Shown here piece after piece: positions 1 through 8,072 of a DNA stretch of 64,000 nucleotides (positions are counted from its first letter, which is position 1; each line of letters starts with the position of its first letter). A model generated the notes under the pieces. The model saw nothing but the letters and a program-made list of their open reading frames with translations, ran no database searches and was not told where the DNA came from. A program made the position numbers and the translations under genes. Location: positions 62,001-126,000 of the forward strand of contig NZ_PVTE01000016.1 in assembly GCF_003002825.1 (NCBI RefSeq). The letters are read 5' to 3'. The stretch comes from Spirosoma oryzae. GTDB lineage: Bacteria > Bacteroidota > Bacteroidia > Cytophagales > Spirosomataceae.

Positions 1-1479
1 TCAGCCATCACGTTTATTCTGATGGCGGCCAATAATGGCATGATGTACGCCGGTCTGACCTCGGGAGCCGCTCACTTGATTACATCATTTGGGTCGCCGG
101 CGCTGATCGATTCATATGTGCCCAACATGCTGGACGGCACGTGGCAGGGAACGATGGCCCTGACCGAACCACAAGCCGGCTCGTCACTGTCTGACGTCAC
201 CACCTCAGCGACGCCCCTACCCGACGGCTCGTATAAAATCAGCGGGCAGAAAGTGTTTATCTCCGCCGGTGATCACGACGCAGCCGACAACATTATTCAC
301 CTGATGCTGGCTCGTATCAATGGCGCGCCCAGCGGCACCAAAGGCATCTCGCTATTTGTCGTACCGAAACACCGGCCGGACGGACAGGGTGGCTTTGTCG
401 ACAACGACGTGCAGTCGACGGGCGTATACCACAAGCTGGGGCAGAAGGGCGTACCAGCTATGCACCTGACGATGGGGTCCAACGACAATACGATCGGCTA
501 CCTGCTTGGCGAACCGCATCAGGGCCTGCGGTACATGTTCCAGATGATGAACGAAGCGCGCATCGGCGTCGGCATGACCGCTGCTGCCATCGCTACCGCA
601 GCCTACTACGCAGCCCTGCAATACGCCCGCGAACGACCCCAAAGCCGCCGGTTGAACGAGAAAAACCGGCTCGACGCGCCCCAGACGCCAATCATCAATC
701 ACCCCGACGTTCGGCGAATGCTGTTGTTTCAGAAATCCGTAACCGAAGGGTCACTGTCGCTACTATTGGAAGCGGCCCGTTTGTACGATATTAGTGAAGC
801 GGCTGAAGGGCAGGAGAAAGAAGACGCCTTCCTGCTGCTCGATCTGCTGATGCCGGTCGCCAAGTCGTTTCCTTCCGAAATGGGCGTTCAGTCGGTCAGT
901 CAGAGTTTGCAGACGTTTGGCGGCTACGGCTTTACGGAAGATTTCCCGGTCGAACAGTTGTACCGCGACATTCGTATTACACCCATTTACGAAGGCACGA
1001 CAGGTATTCAGGCGCAGGATCTGCTGGGCCGGAAGATCACGCAGAAAGGCGGCAAAGGCCCGCAACTGCTATTTGCCGAGATGAGCAAAACGATCCGGGA
1101 AGCCAGCACCCACGACGAGCTGAAACCCTACGCCCAGCAACTCGGCACCGAACTGAAGCGTACGCAGGACGTTGTCGAGAGCCTGATGCCGCACGCGCTG
1201 AATGGCGACACCGAGCGGTACCTGGCCGACGCGACGCTGTTTCTGGAGCTGTTCGGTATCGTCGTCGTGGCGTGGCAGTGGCTGAAGCAGAGCGTCGTTG
1301 CTAAACAGGCGATGCTAACGCAGAATCCGCAGGGCGACGAGCTGGCTTTTTACGAAGGCAAGCTGCACACGATGAAGTTTTACTTCCACTACGAAGTGCC
1401 CAAAACACTTGGTCTCGCGGTCCGATTGAAAGACCCTGAAGTACTGACCATCGTGACGGAGAAGGAACTGGCACTGTAA
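1..1479 (+). CDS. acyl-CoA dehydrogenase, C-terminal 492 residues
   Basis: The gene runs in from before the window: codons from base 1 are open and in frame with the rest. It encodes an FAD-dependent acyl-CoA dehydrogenase that makes the alpha,beta-double bond in fatty acyl-CoA. Visible family signatures are MALTEPQAGSSLSDV (FAD/substrate loop), KVFISAGDHD, and near the end of the catalytic domain GGYGFTEDFPVEQLYRDIRI followed by PIYEGTTGIQ, whose Glu is the expected catalytic base. About 130 residues follow, as in the long (about 600 aa) FadE-like class with an extra C-terminal domain. The family is clear; substrate chain length cannot be told. A hairpin lies just downstream. Confidence 0.93.
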   Translation, partial: SAITFILMAANNGMMYAGLTSGAAHLITSFGSPALIDSYVPNMLDGTWQGTMALTEPQAGSSLSDVTTSATPLPDGSYKISGQKVFISAGDHDAADNIIHLMLARINGAPSGTKGISLFVVPKHRPDGQGGFVDNDVQSTGVYHKLGQKGVPAMHLTMGSNDNTIGYLLGEPHQGLRYMFQMMNEARIGVGMTAAAIATAAYYAALQYARERPQSRRLNEKNRLDAPQTPIINHPDVRRMLLFQKSVTEGSLSLLLEAARLYDISEAAEGQEKEDAFLLLDLLMPVAKSFPSEMGVQSVSQSLQTFGGYGFTEDFPVEQLYRDIRITPIYEGTTGIQAQDLLGRKITQKGGKGPQLLFAEMSKTIREASTHDELKPYAQQLGTELKRTQDVVESLMPHALNGDTERYLADATLFLELFGIVVVAWQWLKQSVVAKQAMLTQNPQGDELAFYEGKLHTMKFYFHYEVPKTLGLAVRLKDPEVLTIVTEKELAL

Positions 1480-1490
1480 CGGAAGACGAA

Positions 1491-1529
1491 AGGGTGACGA
1501 TAAACACTGGCCAGGTTTACCGTCACCCT
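1491..1529 (+). terminator. hairpin after acyl-CoA dehydrogenase
   Basis: Inverted repeat with 15-base arms (1491-1505 and 1515-1529; GGGTGACG paired with CGTCACCC) and a 9-base loop. It lies 11 bases after the stop codon. The following bases are AT-rich but there is no clean run of T, so termination is likely but not certain. Confidence 0.5.
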
Positions 1530-1641
1530 CATTAAATATTGACAAGTAAAAATATAATTTTTACGATATAGCGAACCGTAGTATTACGTAAGCCCTTCGA
1601 AACCTGTACCTTCGTCCACTGAGTCATCTGCGTCCCGTTCA

Positions 1642-2631
1642 ATGCCGCTGATTGTTCCGTCGACGTACCAGCCACCGGCTTTGCTGTGGACTGGTCACCT
1701 GCAAACCATCGTTCCTTCACTATTTCGGAAGGTGTCGGTTGCCTACGTCCGCGAACGCATCGACACACCCGACGACGACTTTCTGGACCTCGACTGGGTT
1801 TGCCCGCCAACTACCAGGCCACCGGCAGAACGGCAACTGGTAATCCTGTCACACGGACTGGAGGGGAGTTCTGGAAGCACCTACCTCGCCGGTATGGCGC
1901 GCCACCTGAGTCAGAACGGGTTCGATTGTCTAGCCTGGCATTACCGCTCGTGCGGGGGCGACCTCAACCGGCAACAGCGGTTCTACCACCTCGGCGACAC
2001 CGATGACCTGCACTTCATCATCACCCACGCGCGTGCTAAAGGTTACGCGTCGATGCACCTGATCGGTTTTTCGGCCGGTGGCAGCATCACGCTCAAATAC
2101 CTTGGCGAACGCGGCTCAGCCCTCGACCCGGCCGTTCGGCGGGCCGTCGCGTTCTCGGTACCGCTCGACCTGATTGGCTCGTCGGACCGACTGGAGCAGT
2201 GGGACAGCCTGATTTATAACCGCCGGTTTAGCCGGTCGCTCAACGCTAAAGTAGCGCGCAAAGCGGCTGTAATGCCGGGCGTCTTTCCACTCGATGCGGT
2301 GTTACAATCGCGCCGGGTGCGGCAGTTCGACGAGGTATTTACCGCCCCGATGAACGGCTTTCGCGATGCCACCGACTATTACACCCGCAGCAGTTCGCTG
2401 CAATACATACCCAACATTGCCGTTCCAACGCTGCTGGTCAACGCCCGGAACGACCCGTTTCTGTCGCCGACCTGCTTCCCGGAGTCGATGGCACGGGAAC
2501 TGGCCAACGTCTGGATGGAGTTTCCCGAGCAGGGTGGTCATTGCGGCTTCCCGGCCAAAACGGGCGGTATCAACGGTATGTACTGGTCGGAACGGCGGGC
2601 ACTGGAATTTTTGACACAAACCGTCGACTGA
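1642..2631 (+). CDS. YheT-family alpha/beta-fold hydrolase
   Basis: 329-residue cytoplasmic alpha/beta hydrolase of the YheT type (putative esterase; E. coli YheT has no firm substrate). The N-terminal PPALLWTGHLQTI segment is typical of this family. The nucleophile elbow is GFSAGG (Ser about residue 144), preceded by the oxyanion-region motif LSHGLEGSSGSTYL. The likely acid is in NARNDPF and the catalytic His in EQGGHCGF near residue 300. It starts at ATG 1642. It precedes the serine biosynthesis genes by 66 bases but has no evident functional link to them. Confidence 0.88.
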   Translation: MPLIVPSTYQPPALLWTGHLQTIVPSLFRKVSVAYVRERIDTPDDDFLDLDWVCPPTTRPPAERQLVILSHGLEGSSGSTYLAGMARHLSQNGFDCLAWHYRSCGGDLNRQQRFYHLGDTDDLHFIITHARAKGYASMHLIGFSAGGSITLKYLGERGSALDPAVRRAVAFSVPLDLIGSSDRLEQWDSLIYNRRFSRSLNAKVARKAAVMPGVFPLDAVLQSRRVRQFDEVFTAPMNGFRDATDYYTRSSSLQYIPNIAVPTLLVNARNDPFLSPTCFPESMARELANVWMEFPEQGGHCGFPAKTGGINGMYWSERRALEFLTQTVD

Positions 2632-2697
2632 GTACGATCGGCGGACAATTTAGTAGCGAACAGTTATCGGCCCGCCTGTGAAGCCGGGTTTATCTAT

Positions 2698-4602
2698 ATG
2701 CTTACCAAGACACCAGAACAGACGTTTTTCGTCATCGATTTCGACAGCACCTTCACGAAAGTCGAGGCCCTCGACGTGCTGGGCGAAATTTCACTCGTTG
2801 GCCGGCCCGACCGCGACGACGCCCTCAATCAGATCAAGACCATTACCGATCGGGGTATGGCGGGTGAGTTGTCGTTCACCGAGTCGCTCGAACTGCGCCT
2901 GAAACTGTTGCGCGCGCACCGCGATCAACTGCCGGCGCTGATCGAAGCCCTGATGGGTAAAATCTCGGATTCGTTTCAGCGGAACCGGGAATTTCTGGTC
3001 GAGAATGCCGAGCATATCTACATTGTCTCGAACGGGTTCCGCGAGTTCATTGTACCAGTCGTAGCCTCGCTGGGCATTAAGGCCGATCACGTGCTGGCCA
3101 ATACGTTTGTTTACGACGAAGCGGGTAACATTGTCGATTTCGACCGGAGCAACCCACTGTCGGCCAACGGCGGTAAGCCACAGGTAATTCGGGGGCTAGC
3201 GCTCGATGGCGACGTTTACGTCATCGGCGATGGGTATACCGATTACGAGATTCGGGAGTCGGGTGCAGCCGCTCGTTTCTACGCCTTCACCGAAAACGTT
3301 CTGCGGCCACGCGTGGTCGAAAAAGCAGATTTCACGGCCCCTTCGCTCGACGAATTTCTGTACCACAACAACCTGAGCCGGAGCCAGTCGTACCCCAAAA
3401 GCCGGATCAAAGTTTTGCTGCTGGAGAACGTTCACCCGGTGGCCGTACAGCTGTTCGAACAGGAAGGCTTCAACGTTGAGATTCGCAAAGGCGCGCTGGA
3501 CGAAGACGAACTGATCGAAGCCATCCGCGACGTGTCGATTCTGGGAATTCGCTCGAAAACCAACGTCACGGCCCGCGTACTCGAACACGCCAACAAGCTG
3601 ATGACCATCGGTGCGTTCTGCATTGGTACGAATCAGATCGACCTAACGGCCTGCACCGAGCGTGGGGTAGCCGTCTTCAACGCGCCGTACAGCAACACCC
3701 GCTCGGTGGTCGAACTGGCCATCGGTGAAATTATCATGCTGATCCGGGGCATCGTACCGAAAAGCAATTCGATGCACAAGGGTGAGTGGGACAAGTCGGC
3801 CAAGAACAGCTACGAAGTGCGCGGCAAGAAGCTGGGCCTGGTGGGCTACGGCAACATCGGCACGCAGTTGTCGGTAGTCGCCGAAGCCCTCGGCATGGAA
3901 GTTTATTTCTACGACATCGTTGATAAGCTGGCGCTGGGGAACACCCGCAAGTGCAAAACGCTGGACGAACTGCTGGCGGTTTCCGACATCATCAGCCTAC
4001 ACACCGACGGACGGAAGGAAAACAAAAACCTGATCGGCGAACGCGAGTTCGGCCTGATGAAACAGGGTGTTATCTTCCTGAACCTGTCGCGCGGACACAT
4101 CGTCGATATTCCGGCGCTAGTCAACGCCATCAAGCAGGGTAAAGTTATCGGTACGGGCGTCGACGTATTCCCGGAAGAACCAAAAACCAACAACGAAGAG
4201 TTTATCAGTGCGCTTCGGGACTTACCAAACGTGATTCTGACGCCACACATTGGTGGCAGCACCGAGGAAGCGCAGGCAAACATCGGCAATTTCGTACCCG
4301 CCAAGCTGCTCGAATACATCAACAACGGCAGTACCTACGGCAGTGTCAACTTCCCCGAATTGCAGTTACCGCTGCTGAAAAACTCGCACCGACTGCTCCA
4401 CATCCACGCCAATGTGCCGGGTATCCTGGCGAAAATGAACAACATCTTCGCCAAGTATCACATCAATATTCATGGTCAGTATCTGAAAACCAACGAGCAG
4501 ATCGGTTACGTCATCACCGACGTCGCCAAAGAATACGCCGACGAGGTTGTGCAGGAACTGAAAGGCATCGACAACACGATCAAGTTCAGACTACTTTATT
4601 AA
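2698..4602 (+). CDS. serA: fused HAD phosphoserine phosphatase-like / D-3-phosphoglycerate dehydrogenase
   Basis: 634-residue fusion. Residues 1 to about 220 are a HAD hydrolase of phosphoserine-phosphatase type: motif I DFDST (residues 14-18), a conserved Ser in IVSNGF, and GDGYTD (about 177-182). Residues about 236-545 are a D-isomer-specific dehydrogenase with the NAD site GYGNIG (about 384-389), HTDGRKEN, and the active-site His in TPHIGGST (about 517). An ACT domain (LLHIHANVPGILAKMNN) closes the protein from about residue 565 and suggests serine feedback. SerA makes 3-phosphohydroxypyruvate; the HAD half could carry out the last step, phosphoserine to serine. serC follows, so all three steps may be covered by two genes. 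Phosphatase activity is inferred from intact motifs only. Confidence 0.9.
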   Translation: MLTKTPEQTFFVIDFDSTFTKVEALDVLGEISLVGRPDRDDALNQIKTITDRGMAGELSFTESLELRLKLLRAHRDQLPALIEALMGKISDSFQRNREFLVENAEHIYIVSNGFREFIVPVVASLGIKADHVLANTFVYDEAGNIVDFDRSNPLSANGGKPQVIRGLALDGDVYVIGDGYTDYEIRESGAAARFYAFTENVLRPRVVEKADFTAPSLDEFLYHNNLSRSQSYPKSRIKVLLLENVHPVAVQLFEQEGFNVEIRKGALDEDELIEAIRDVSILGIRSKTNVTARVLEHANKLMTIGAFCIGTNQIDLTACTERGVAVFNAPYSNTRSVVELAIGEIIMLIRGIVPKSNSMHKGEWDKSAKNSYEVRGKKLGLVGYGNIGTQLSVVAEALGMEVYFYDIVDKLALGNTRKCKTLDELLAVSDIISLHTDGRKENKNLIGEREFGLMKQGVIFLNLSRGHIVDIPALVNAIKQGKVIGTGVDVFPEEPKTNNEEFISALRDLPNVILTPHIGGSTEEAQANIGNFVPAKLLEYINNGSTYGSVNFPELQLPLLKNSHRLLHIHANVPGILAKMNNIFAKYHINIHGQYLKTNEQIGYVITDVAKEYADEVVQELKGIDNTIKFRLLY

Positions 4603-4603
4603 T

Positions 4604-4683
4604 GTTGACTGATTGAGTGATAGAATGATTGAATAGGCTGACGCACGCCACCATTCAATCATTCTGTCACTCAATCAGTCAAC
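4604..4683 (+). repeat. long inverted repeat between serA and serC
   Basis: Arms at 4604-4637 and 4650-4683, 34 bases each, are nearly perfect reverse complements around a 12-base loop (left arm begins GTTGACTGATTGAGTGA). The element fills almost the whole gap between the serA stop and the serC start, so it would form a strong hairpin in a serA-serC transcript. It could reduce serC expression, stabilise the upstream mRNA, or be a mobile palindromic unit. There is no T tract after it. Confidence 0.85.
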
Positions 4684-4694
4684 CAATACAACCT

Positions 4695-5777
4695 ATGAAA
4701 AACACCTACTTCACGCCGGGGCCGGCCGAATTGTATCCGACGTTTCAGCAACACATGCAGACCGCTTTCGATCGGCAGCTCGGGTCGATTTCGCACCGCA
4801 GTCAGGCGTTTCGGGACATCTACAAATTCACCGACGAACAACTGCGGACGCTGCTGAATATTCCGAAGACGCACGCGATTTTCTTCACAGGTTCGGCATC
4901 GGAAGTATGGGAACGGCTGCTGTTCAACTGCGTCGAGCACGAGAGTTTTCACCTGGTGAATGGGTCGTTTTCGCAGAAGTTCTACGATTATGCCGGCTCG
5001 CTGCGGAAGTTTGCGCACAAGATGGAGAAGCCGTTCGGCGAAGGCTTCGATGCTGCTGAAATCGACGTACCTGAATACGCAGAACTGGTGTGTATGACGC
5101 ATAACGAGACCTCCTCGGGGGTACAGATGCGCGTCGCCGACATGCACAAGCTAAAGAAAAAATACCCGAAGAAGCTGTTTTGCGTTGATATGGTCTCGTC
5201 GGCCCCCTACCCCGACCTCGACTATACGCTCATCGATTCGGCGTTCTTCTCGGTGCAGAAGGCTTTCGGGATGCCCGCTGGCCTGGGTGTCTGGATCGTC
5301 AATCAGACCTGCCTGGAAAAAGCCACCCGCCTGCAACAGTACGAGAACCTGAGCATCGGGGCGCATCACACGCTGCCGACCCTGTGGAAACACTACAAAG
5401 ACTTCGAAACGCCCGCCACGCCCAACGTACTCTACATTTACGCGCTGGGTAAAATCGCGGAAGATTTCAACCAGATCGGCATCGGTACGATTCGGAAACA
5501 AACCGAAGAGAAAGCCCGATTGCTCTACAAGTTTCTGGAGGAGTCTGATCTGTACAGTCCGTTCGTAACCGAAGAGCGACACCGCTCGCAAACCGTGATT
5601 GTGGCCGACACGAAAAAACCCTCGGCAGAAGTAATTGCCGAAGCCAAAACAGCCGGTATGATCGTTGGTAGCGGCTATGGCGCGCTGAAGAATTCGCAGA
5701 TTCGCATTGCCAATTTTCCCGCCACATCGACTGAGCAGGTTCAGAAGCTCATCGTTCAGTTGCGGAACTCACGGTAA
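4695..5777 (+). CDS. serC: phosphoserine aminotransferase (class V PLP enzyme)
   Basis: 360-residue class V aminotransferase. It starts MKNTYFTPGPAELYP; an earlier in-frame start at 4629 would translate the palindrome and is rejected. SVQKAFG supplies the PLP-binding Lys (about residue 189), with FTGSASEVWE, MTHNETSSGVQ and DMVSSAPYPDLDY as the cofactor and substrate loops expected of the family. It converts 3-phosphohydroxypyruvate and glutamate to phosphoserine. Its position directly after the SerB/SerA fusion supports serine biosynthesis rather than another class V role such as alanine-glyoxylate transamination. Confidence 0.88.
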   Translation: MKNTYFTPGPAELYPTFQQHMQTAFDRQLGSISHRSQAFRDIYKFTDEQLRTLLNIPKTHAIFFTGSASEVWERLLFNCVEHESFHLVNGSFSQKFYDYAGSLRKFAHKMEKPFGEGFDAAEIDVPEYAELVCMTHNETSSGVQMRVADMHKLKKKYPKKLFCVDMVSSAPYPDLDYTLIDSAFFSVQKAFGMPAGLGVWIVNQTCLEKATRLQQYENLSIGAHHTLPTLWKHYKDFETPATPNVLYIYALGKIAEDFNQIGIGTIRKQTEEKARLLYKFLEESDLYSPFVTEERHRSQTVIVADTKKPSAEVIAEAKTAGMIVGSGYGALKNSQIRIANFPATSTEQVQKLIVQLRNSR

Positions 5778-5796
5778 TCAAAATATACTTTTTCCG

Positions 5797-5834
5797 GGCA
5801 CCCGCTTGCTTCTACCAAGTTGCAGGCGGGTGCC
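5797..5834 (+). terminator. terminator-like hairpin after serC
   Basis: GGCACCCGC (5797-5805) pairs with GCGGGTGCC (5826-5834), extended inward by TTGC/GCAG pairing. It lies 20 bases after the serC stop. Only a short T-rich tail follows. Confidence 0.55.
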
Positions 5835-5938
5835 TTTGCATTATTCCGGTTCCTCCCAATCGTATGAGCAAACCTTATTGTATTTAGCTGGTTAATAGCC
5901 TAGATCAATAATTGGCAATTACTAAAGGACTCAACACA

Positions 5939-6634
5939 ATGAGAAAACTATTCACAACTACACTGCTGCTGACAGGCTTGTCTGTTGCAGCGCTGGCGCA
6001 AAACGATGCGGACTCTACGCGCCGGAAACCAATTATCAGCGACGAAACCAAGCAGGAAGCCCGTCAGGCGGCTACCGAAGCTAAAGAAAAGCTGGAGGAT
6101 GCTGTCGATCAGTCGCTCAGCTACCAGCAGCGGAATCAGCTCAACTGGTTTCAGCCGGGCAGCCTCTTCGCGGGTGGTGGCGTCGGGTTCGGCGCGACCG
6201 ACGGTAAGGTGTATGTCGATGTGAACACTCGCCTGGGTTATTTTTTCCAGCCCGGCTTTGCTGCGGGTGTTCGTTATGATTACGATCGGTTAGTCGGTAA
6301 TCAGTACAGCGCAAGACAGTTTGGCCTGTTTGCACGCTACTATCCATTCCGCACCCGAATCAGTAGCTTTGTGGGTGCCAGCCTGAACTCAGGTCGTGAG
6401 TTTTCCGAAAATATTCCGGCCGGTACGAAAGCTAAATATACCAGCGTTGGCCTGGAACTGGGCGTAATGGCCTGGATTCTGCGCCGACTAGGTGCCGAAC
6501 TTAGCTATGAGGGTAGCTTCTATAACAAGATCGATCCGACGGTAGGCCGTGGCAAAGGCGGTCGGCTGAAATTCGGTGTTAACTACTACTTCGGCCGCGT
6601 CGGTCGTAGCGGTAAAGTGACGCTGAATCGTTAA
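5939..6634 (+). CDS. exported protein, predicted small outer-membrane beta-barrel
   Basis: 231 residues, no named family recognised with confidence. The start is ATG 5939 (a TTG 27 bases upstream is open in frame but would bury the signal). MRKLFTTTLLLTGLSVAALAQ is a clear signal peptide cut after Ala-Gln. A charged, probably helical stretch (about 35-60; Glu, Lys, Ala rich) follows, then alternating hydrophobic/polar strands rich in Gly and Tyr (GGGVGFGATDGKVYVDVNTRLGYFF in part), as in the outer-membrane beta-barrel domain superfamily of Bacteroidota. Monocistronic, with its own terminator. Function unknown. Confidence 0.75.
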   Translation: MRKLFTTTLLLTGLSVAALAQNDADSTRRKPIISDETKQEARQAATEAKEKLEDAVDQSLSYQQRNQLNWFQPGSLFAGGGVGFGATDGKVYVDVNTRLGYFFQPGFAAGVRYDYDRLVGNQYSARQFGLFARYYPFRTRISSFVGASLNSGREFSENIPAGTKAKYTSVGLELGVMAWILRRLGAELSYEGSFYNKIDPTVGRGKGGRLKFGVNYYFGRVGRSGKVTLNR

Positions 6635-6656
6635 CGTAGCCTATTATATACCCAAA

Positions 6657-6699
6657 AGAGGGCATTCTGAAATAGATTTCGGAATGCCCTCTTTTTATT
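6657..6699 (+). terminator. rho-independent terminator
   Basis: 17-base arms (6657-6673 and 6676-6692; AGAGGGCATTC pairs with GAATGCCCTCT) with one or two mismatches and a very short loop, followed immediately by TTTTTATTT. Classic intrinsic terminator for the beta-barrel gene. Confidence 0.88.
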
Positions 6700-6814
6700 T
6701 CTTAATCAATTGATTGACAATAACTTACAAGACAATACAAGTAACAAACAGGGACTTATTTCTCCGGTGATTTCGTTGTGTATATAGGCCGGCAAACGGG
6801 CCATTCTCAACGAT

Positions 6815-7936
6815 ATGATAGCTGATTCAACATCTCAACGTCTTCCCCAGCCACTGCTGCGTTCACCGCGTTTGTGGATGCCGAAACGAGTAGTCTTCAC
6901 GCCCGATGCGCTGAACGAACCGTTCGGACAGGCGATCTACGAGCGGGTAACGGCGCTTGACCTGCCAGTCGACATCGCTAAAGGAAACCGTATTACCGGC
7001 CTGCGTGGGGCCGACGAACGCGAGACCTACCGCATCGCCAAAAACACACTGGCAATCGTCAACGCACCGCCGAGTGCCTTTCGGCTGCAACCCATTCCCC
7101 CATCAGCCGACTGGCAAATGAATCTGGCCGAAGGGTGTCCGGCTCACTGTCAGTACTGCTATCTGGCGGGTAGCCTGACTGGTCCGCCGGTTGTACGGGC
7201 GTATGCTAATCTGCCCAAGATGCTGGCCAACACGGCCACGTACGAGGGAACGTATCCGCCCAACAAAAGCTGGCAAAGCACCGATACCAACCGCCCGACA
7301 ACGTTCGAGGTAAGCTGCTACACCGACGTTCTCGGCATCGAGCACCTGACGGGTAGCCTGGCCGAGTGTATCCAACACTTCGGTACACGCAAACATGGCC
7401 AGCTCCGGTTCGTCACTAAATATGATCAGGTCGACAGTTTGCTCGATCTGCCCCATAACGGACAGACCCGCGCCCGCTTCAGTCTGAACGCCGATTCGAT
7501 TGCCCGTCGGCTGGAAGGCGGTACCGCGTCGTTGGAAGCGCGGTTGCAGGCGTTGCGTAAGCTGGCTTTGCCGCGCGAGCGGGGTGGTGGGAGCTACCCC
7601 ATCGGACTGGTCATTGCGCCGATCATGCCCATCCCCGATTGGCGCGCGCACTACACCGCCTTGCTCGACCGCATTGCCGAGGTGATCGACTTCCCGGCTG
7701 ATATGAACGTCGAGTTTATCAGTCACCGCTTTACGCCCGGCTCCAAGGACGTGCTGCTTCAGTGGTATCCTAACACGTCGCTCGACATGGATGAGGAGAC
7801 ACGGGCCGAGAAGCGTAACAAGTTCGGCGGTACCAAGTACGTCTACCGCCCGGAGGAAATGCGCGAAATGAAAGCGTTCTTCTACGCCGAATGGCAGTCC
7901 CGCTTTCCGAATGCGCCGATTTTGTACTGGACGTAA
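6815..7936 (+). CDS. radical SAM protein, spore photoproduct lyase family
   Basis: 373 residues. The radical SAM cluster motif is CPAHCQYC (C108, C112, C115), the CxxxCxxC spacing, embedded in NLAEGCPAHCQYCYLAG as in spore photoproduct lyases (SPL). Further SPL-like segments are EVSCYTDVLGIEHLTG, RFVTKYDQVDSL and RARFSLNADSIARRLEGGT. SPL repairs thymine spore photoproduct in DNA; this organism is not expected to form spores, so the substrate of this homologue is open. It stands alone between a terminator and a long palindrome, with no DNA-repair neighbours. Confidence 0.85.
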   Translation: MIADSTSQRLPQPLLRSPRLWMPKRVVFTPDALNEPFGQAIYERVTALDLPVDIAKGNRITGLRGADERETYRIAKNTLAIVNAPPSAFRLQPIPPSADWQMNLAEGCPAHCQYCYLAGSLTGPPVVRAYANLPKMLANTATYEGTYPPNKSWQSTDTNRPTTFEVSCYTDVLGIEHLTGSLAECIQHFGTRKHGQLRFVTKYDQVDSLLDLPHNGQTRARFSLNADSIARRLEGGTASLEARLQALRKLALPRERGGGSYPIGLVIAPIMPIPDWRAHYTALLDRIAEVIDFPADMNVEFISHRFTPGSKDVLLQWYPNTSLDMDEETRAEKRNKFGGTKYVYRPEEMREMKAFFYAEWQSRFPNAPILYWT

Positions 7937-7951
7937 GTTACCTGAGGTATA

Positions 7952-8055
7952 TGTAGCCTGGACCTCCAGGTCCGGGTGGACGCGATAGCGGCCGGTTAGC
8001 TGCCGCCTGACGTAGTTGCCCTGACGGGCACCCGGACCTGGAGGTCCAGGCTACA
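7952..8055. repeat. TGTAGCC-type palindromic element, copy 1
   Basis: Perfect 27-base inverted repeat: left arm 7952-7978 (begins TGTAGCCTGGACCTCC), right arm 8029-8055. The 50-base centre also contains small inverted repeats (GCCCTGACGGGC). It lies between the convergent SPL-like and M13 peptidase genes. Copies 2 and 3 are at 29985-30084 and 55063-55161 and share the ends and the nested GACCTCCAGGTC/GACGTCCACGTC core. Confidence 0.9.
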
Positions 8056-8072
8056 CATACTCGCTGATCACC

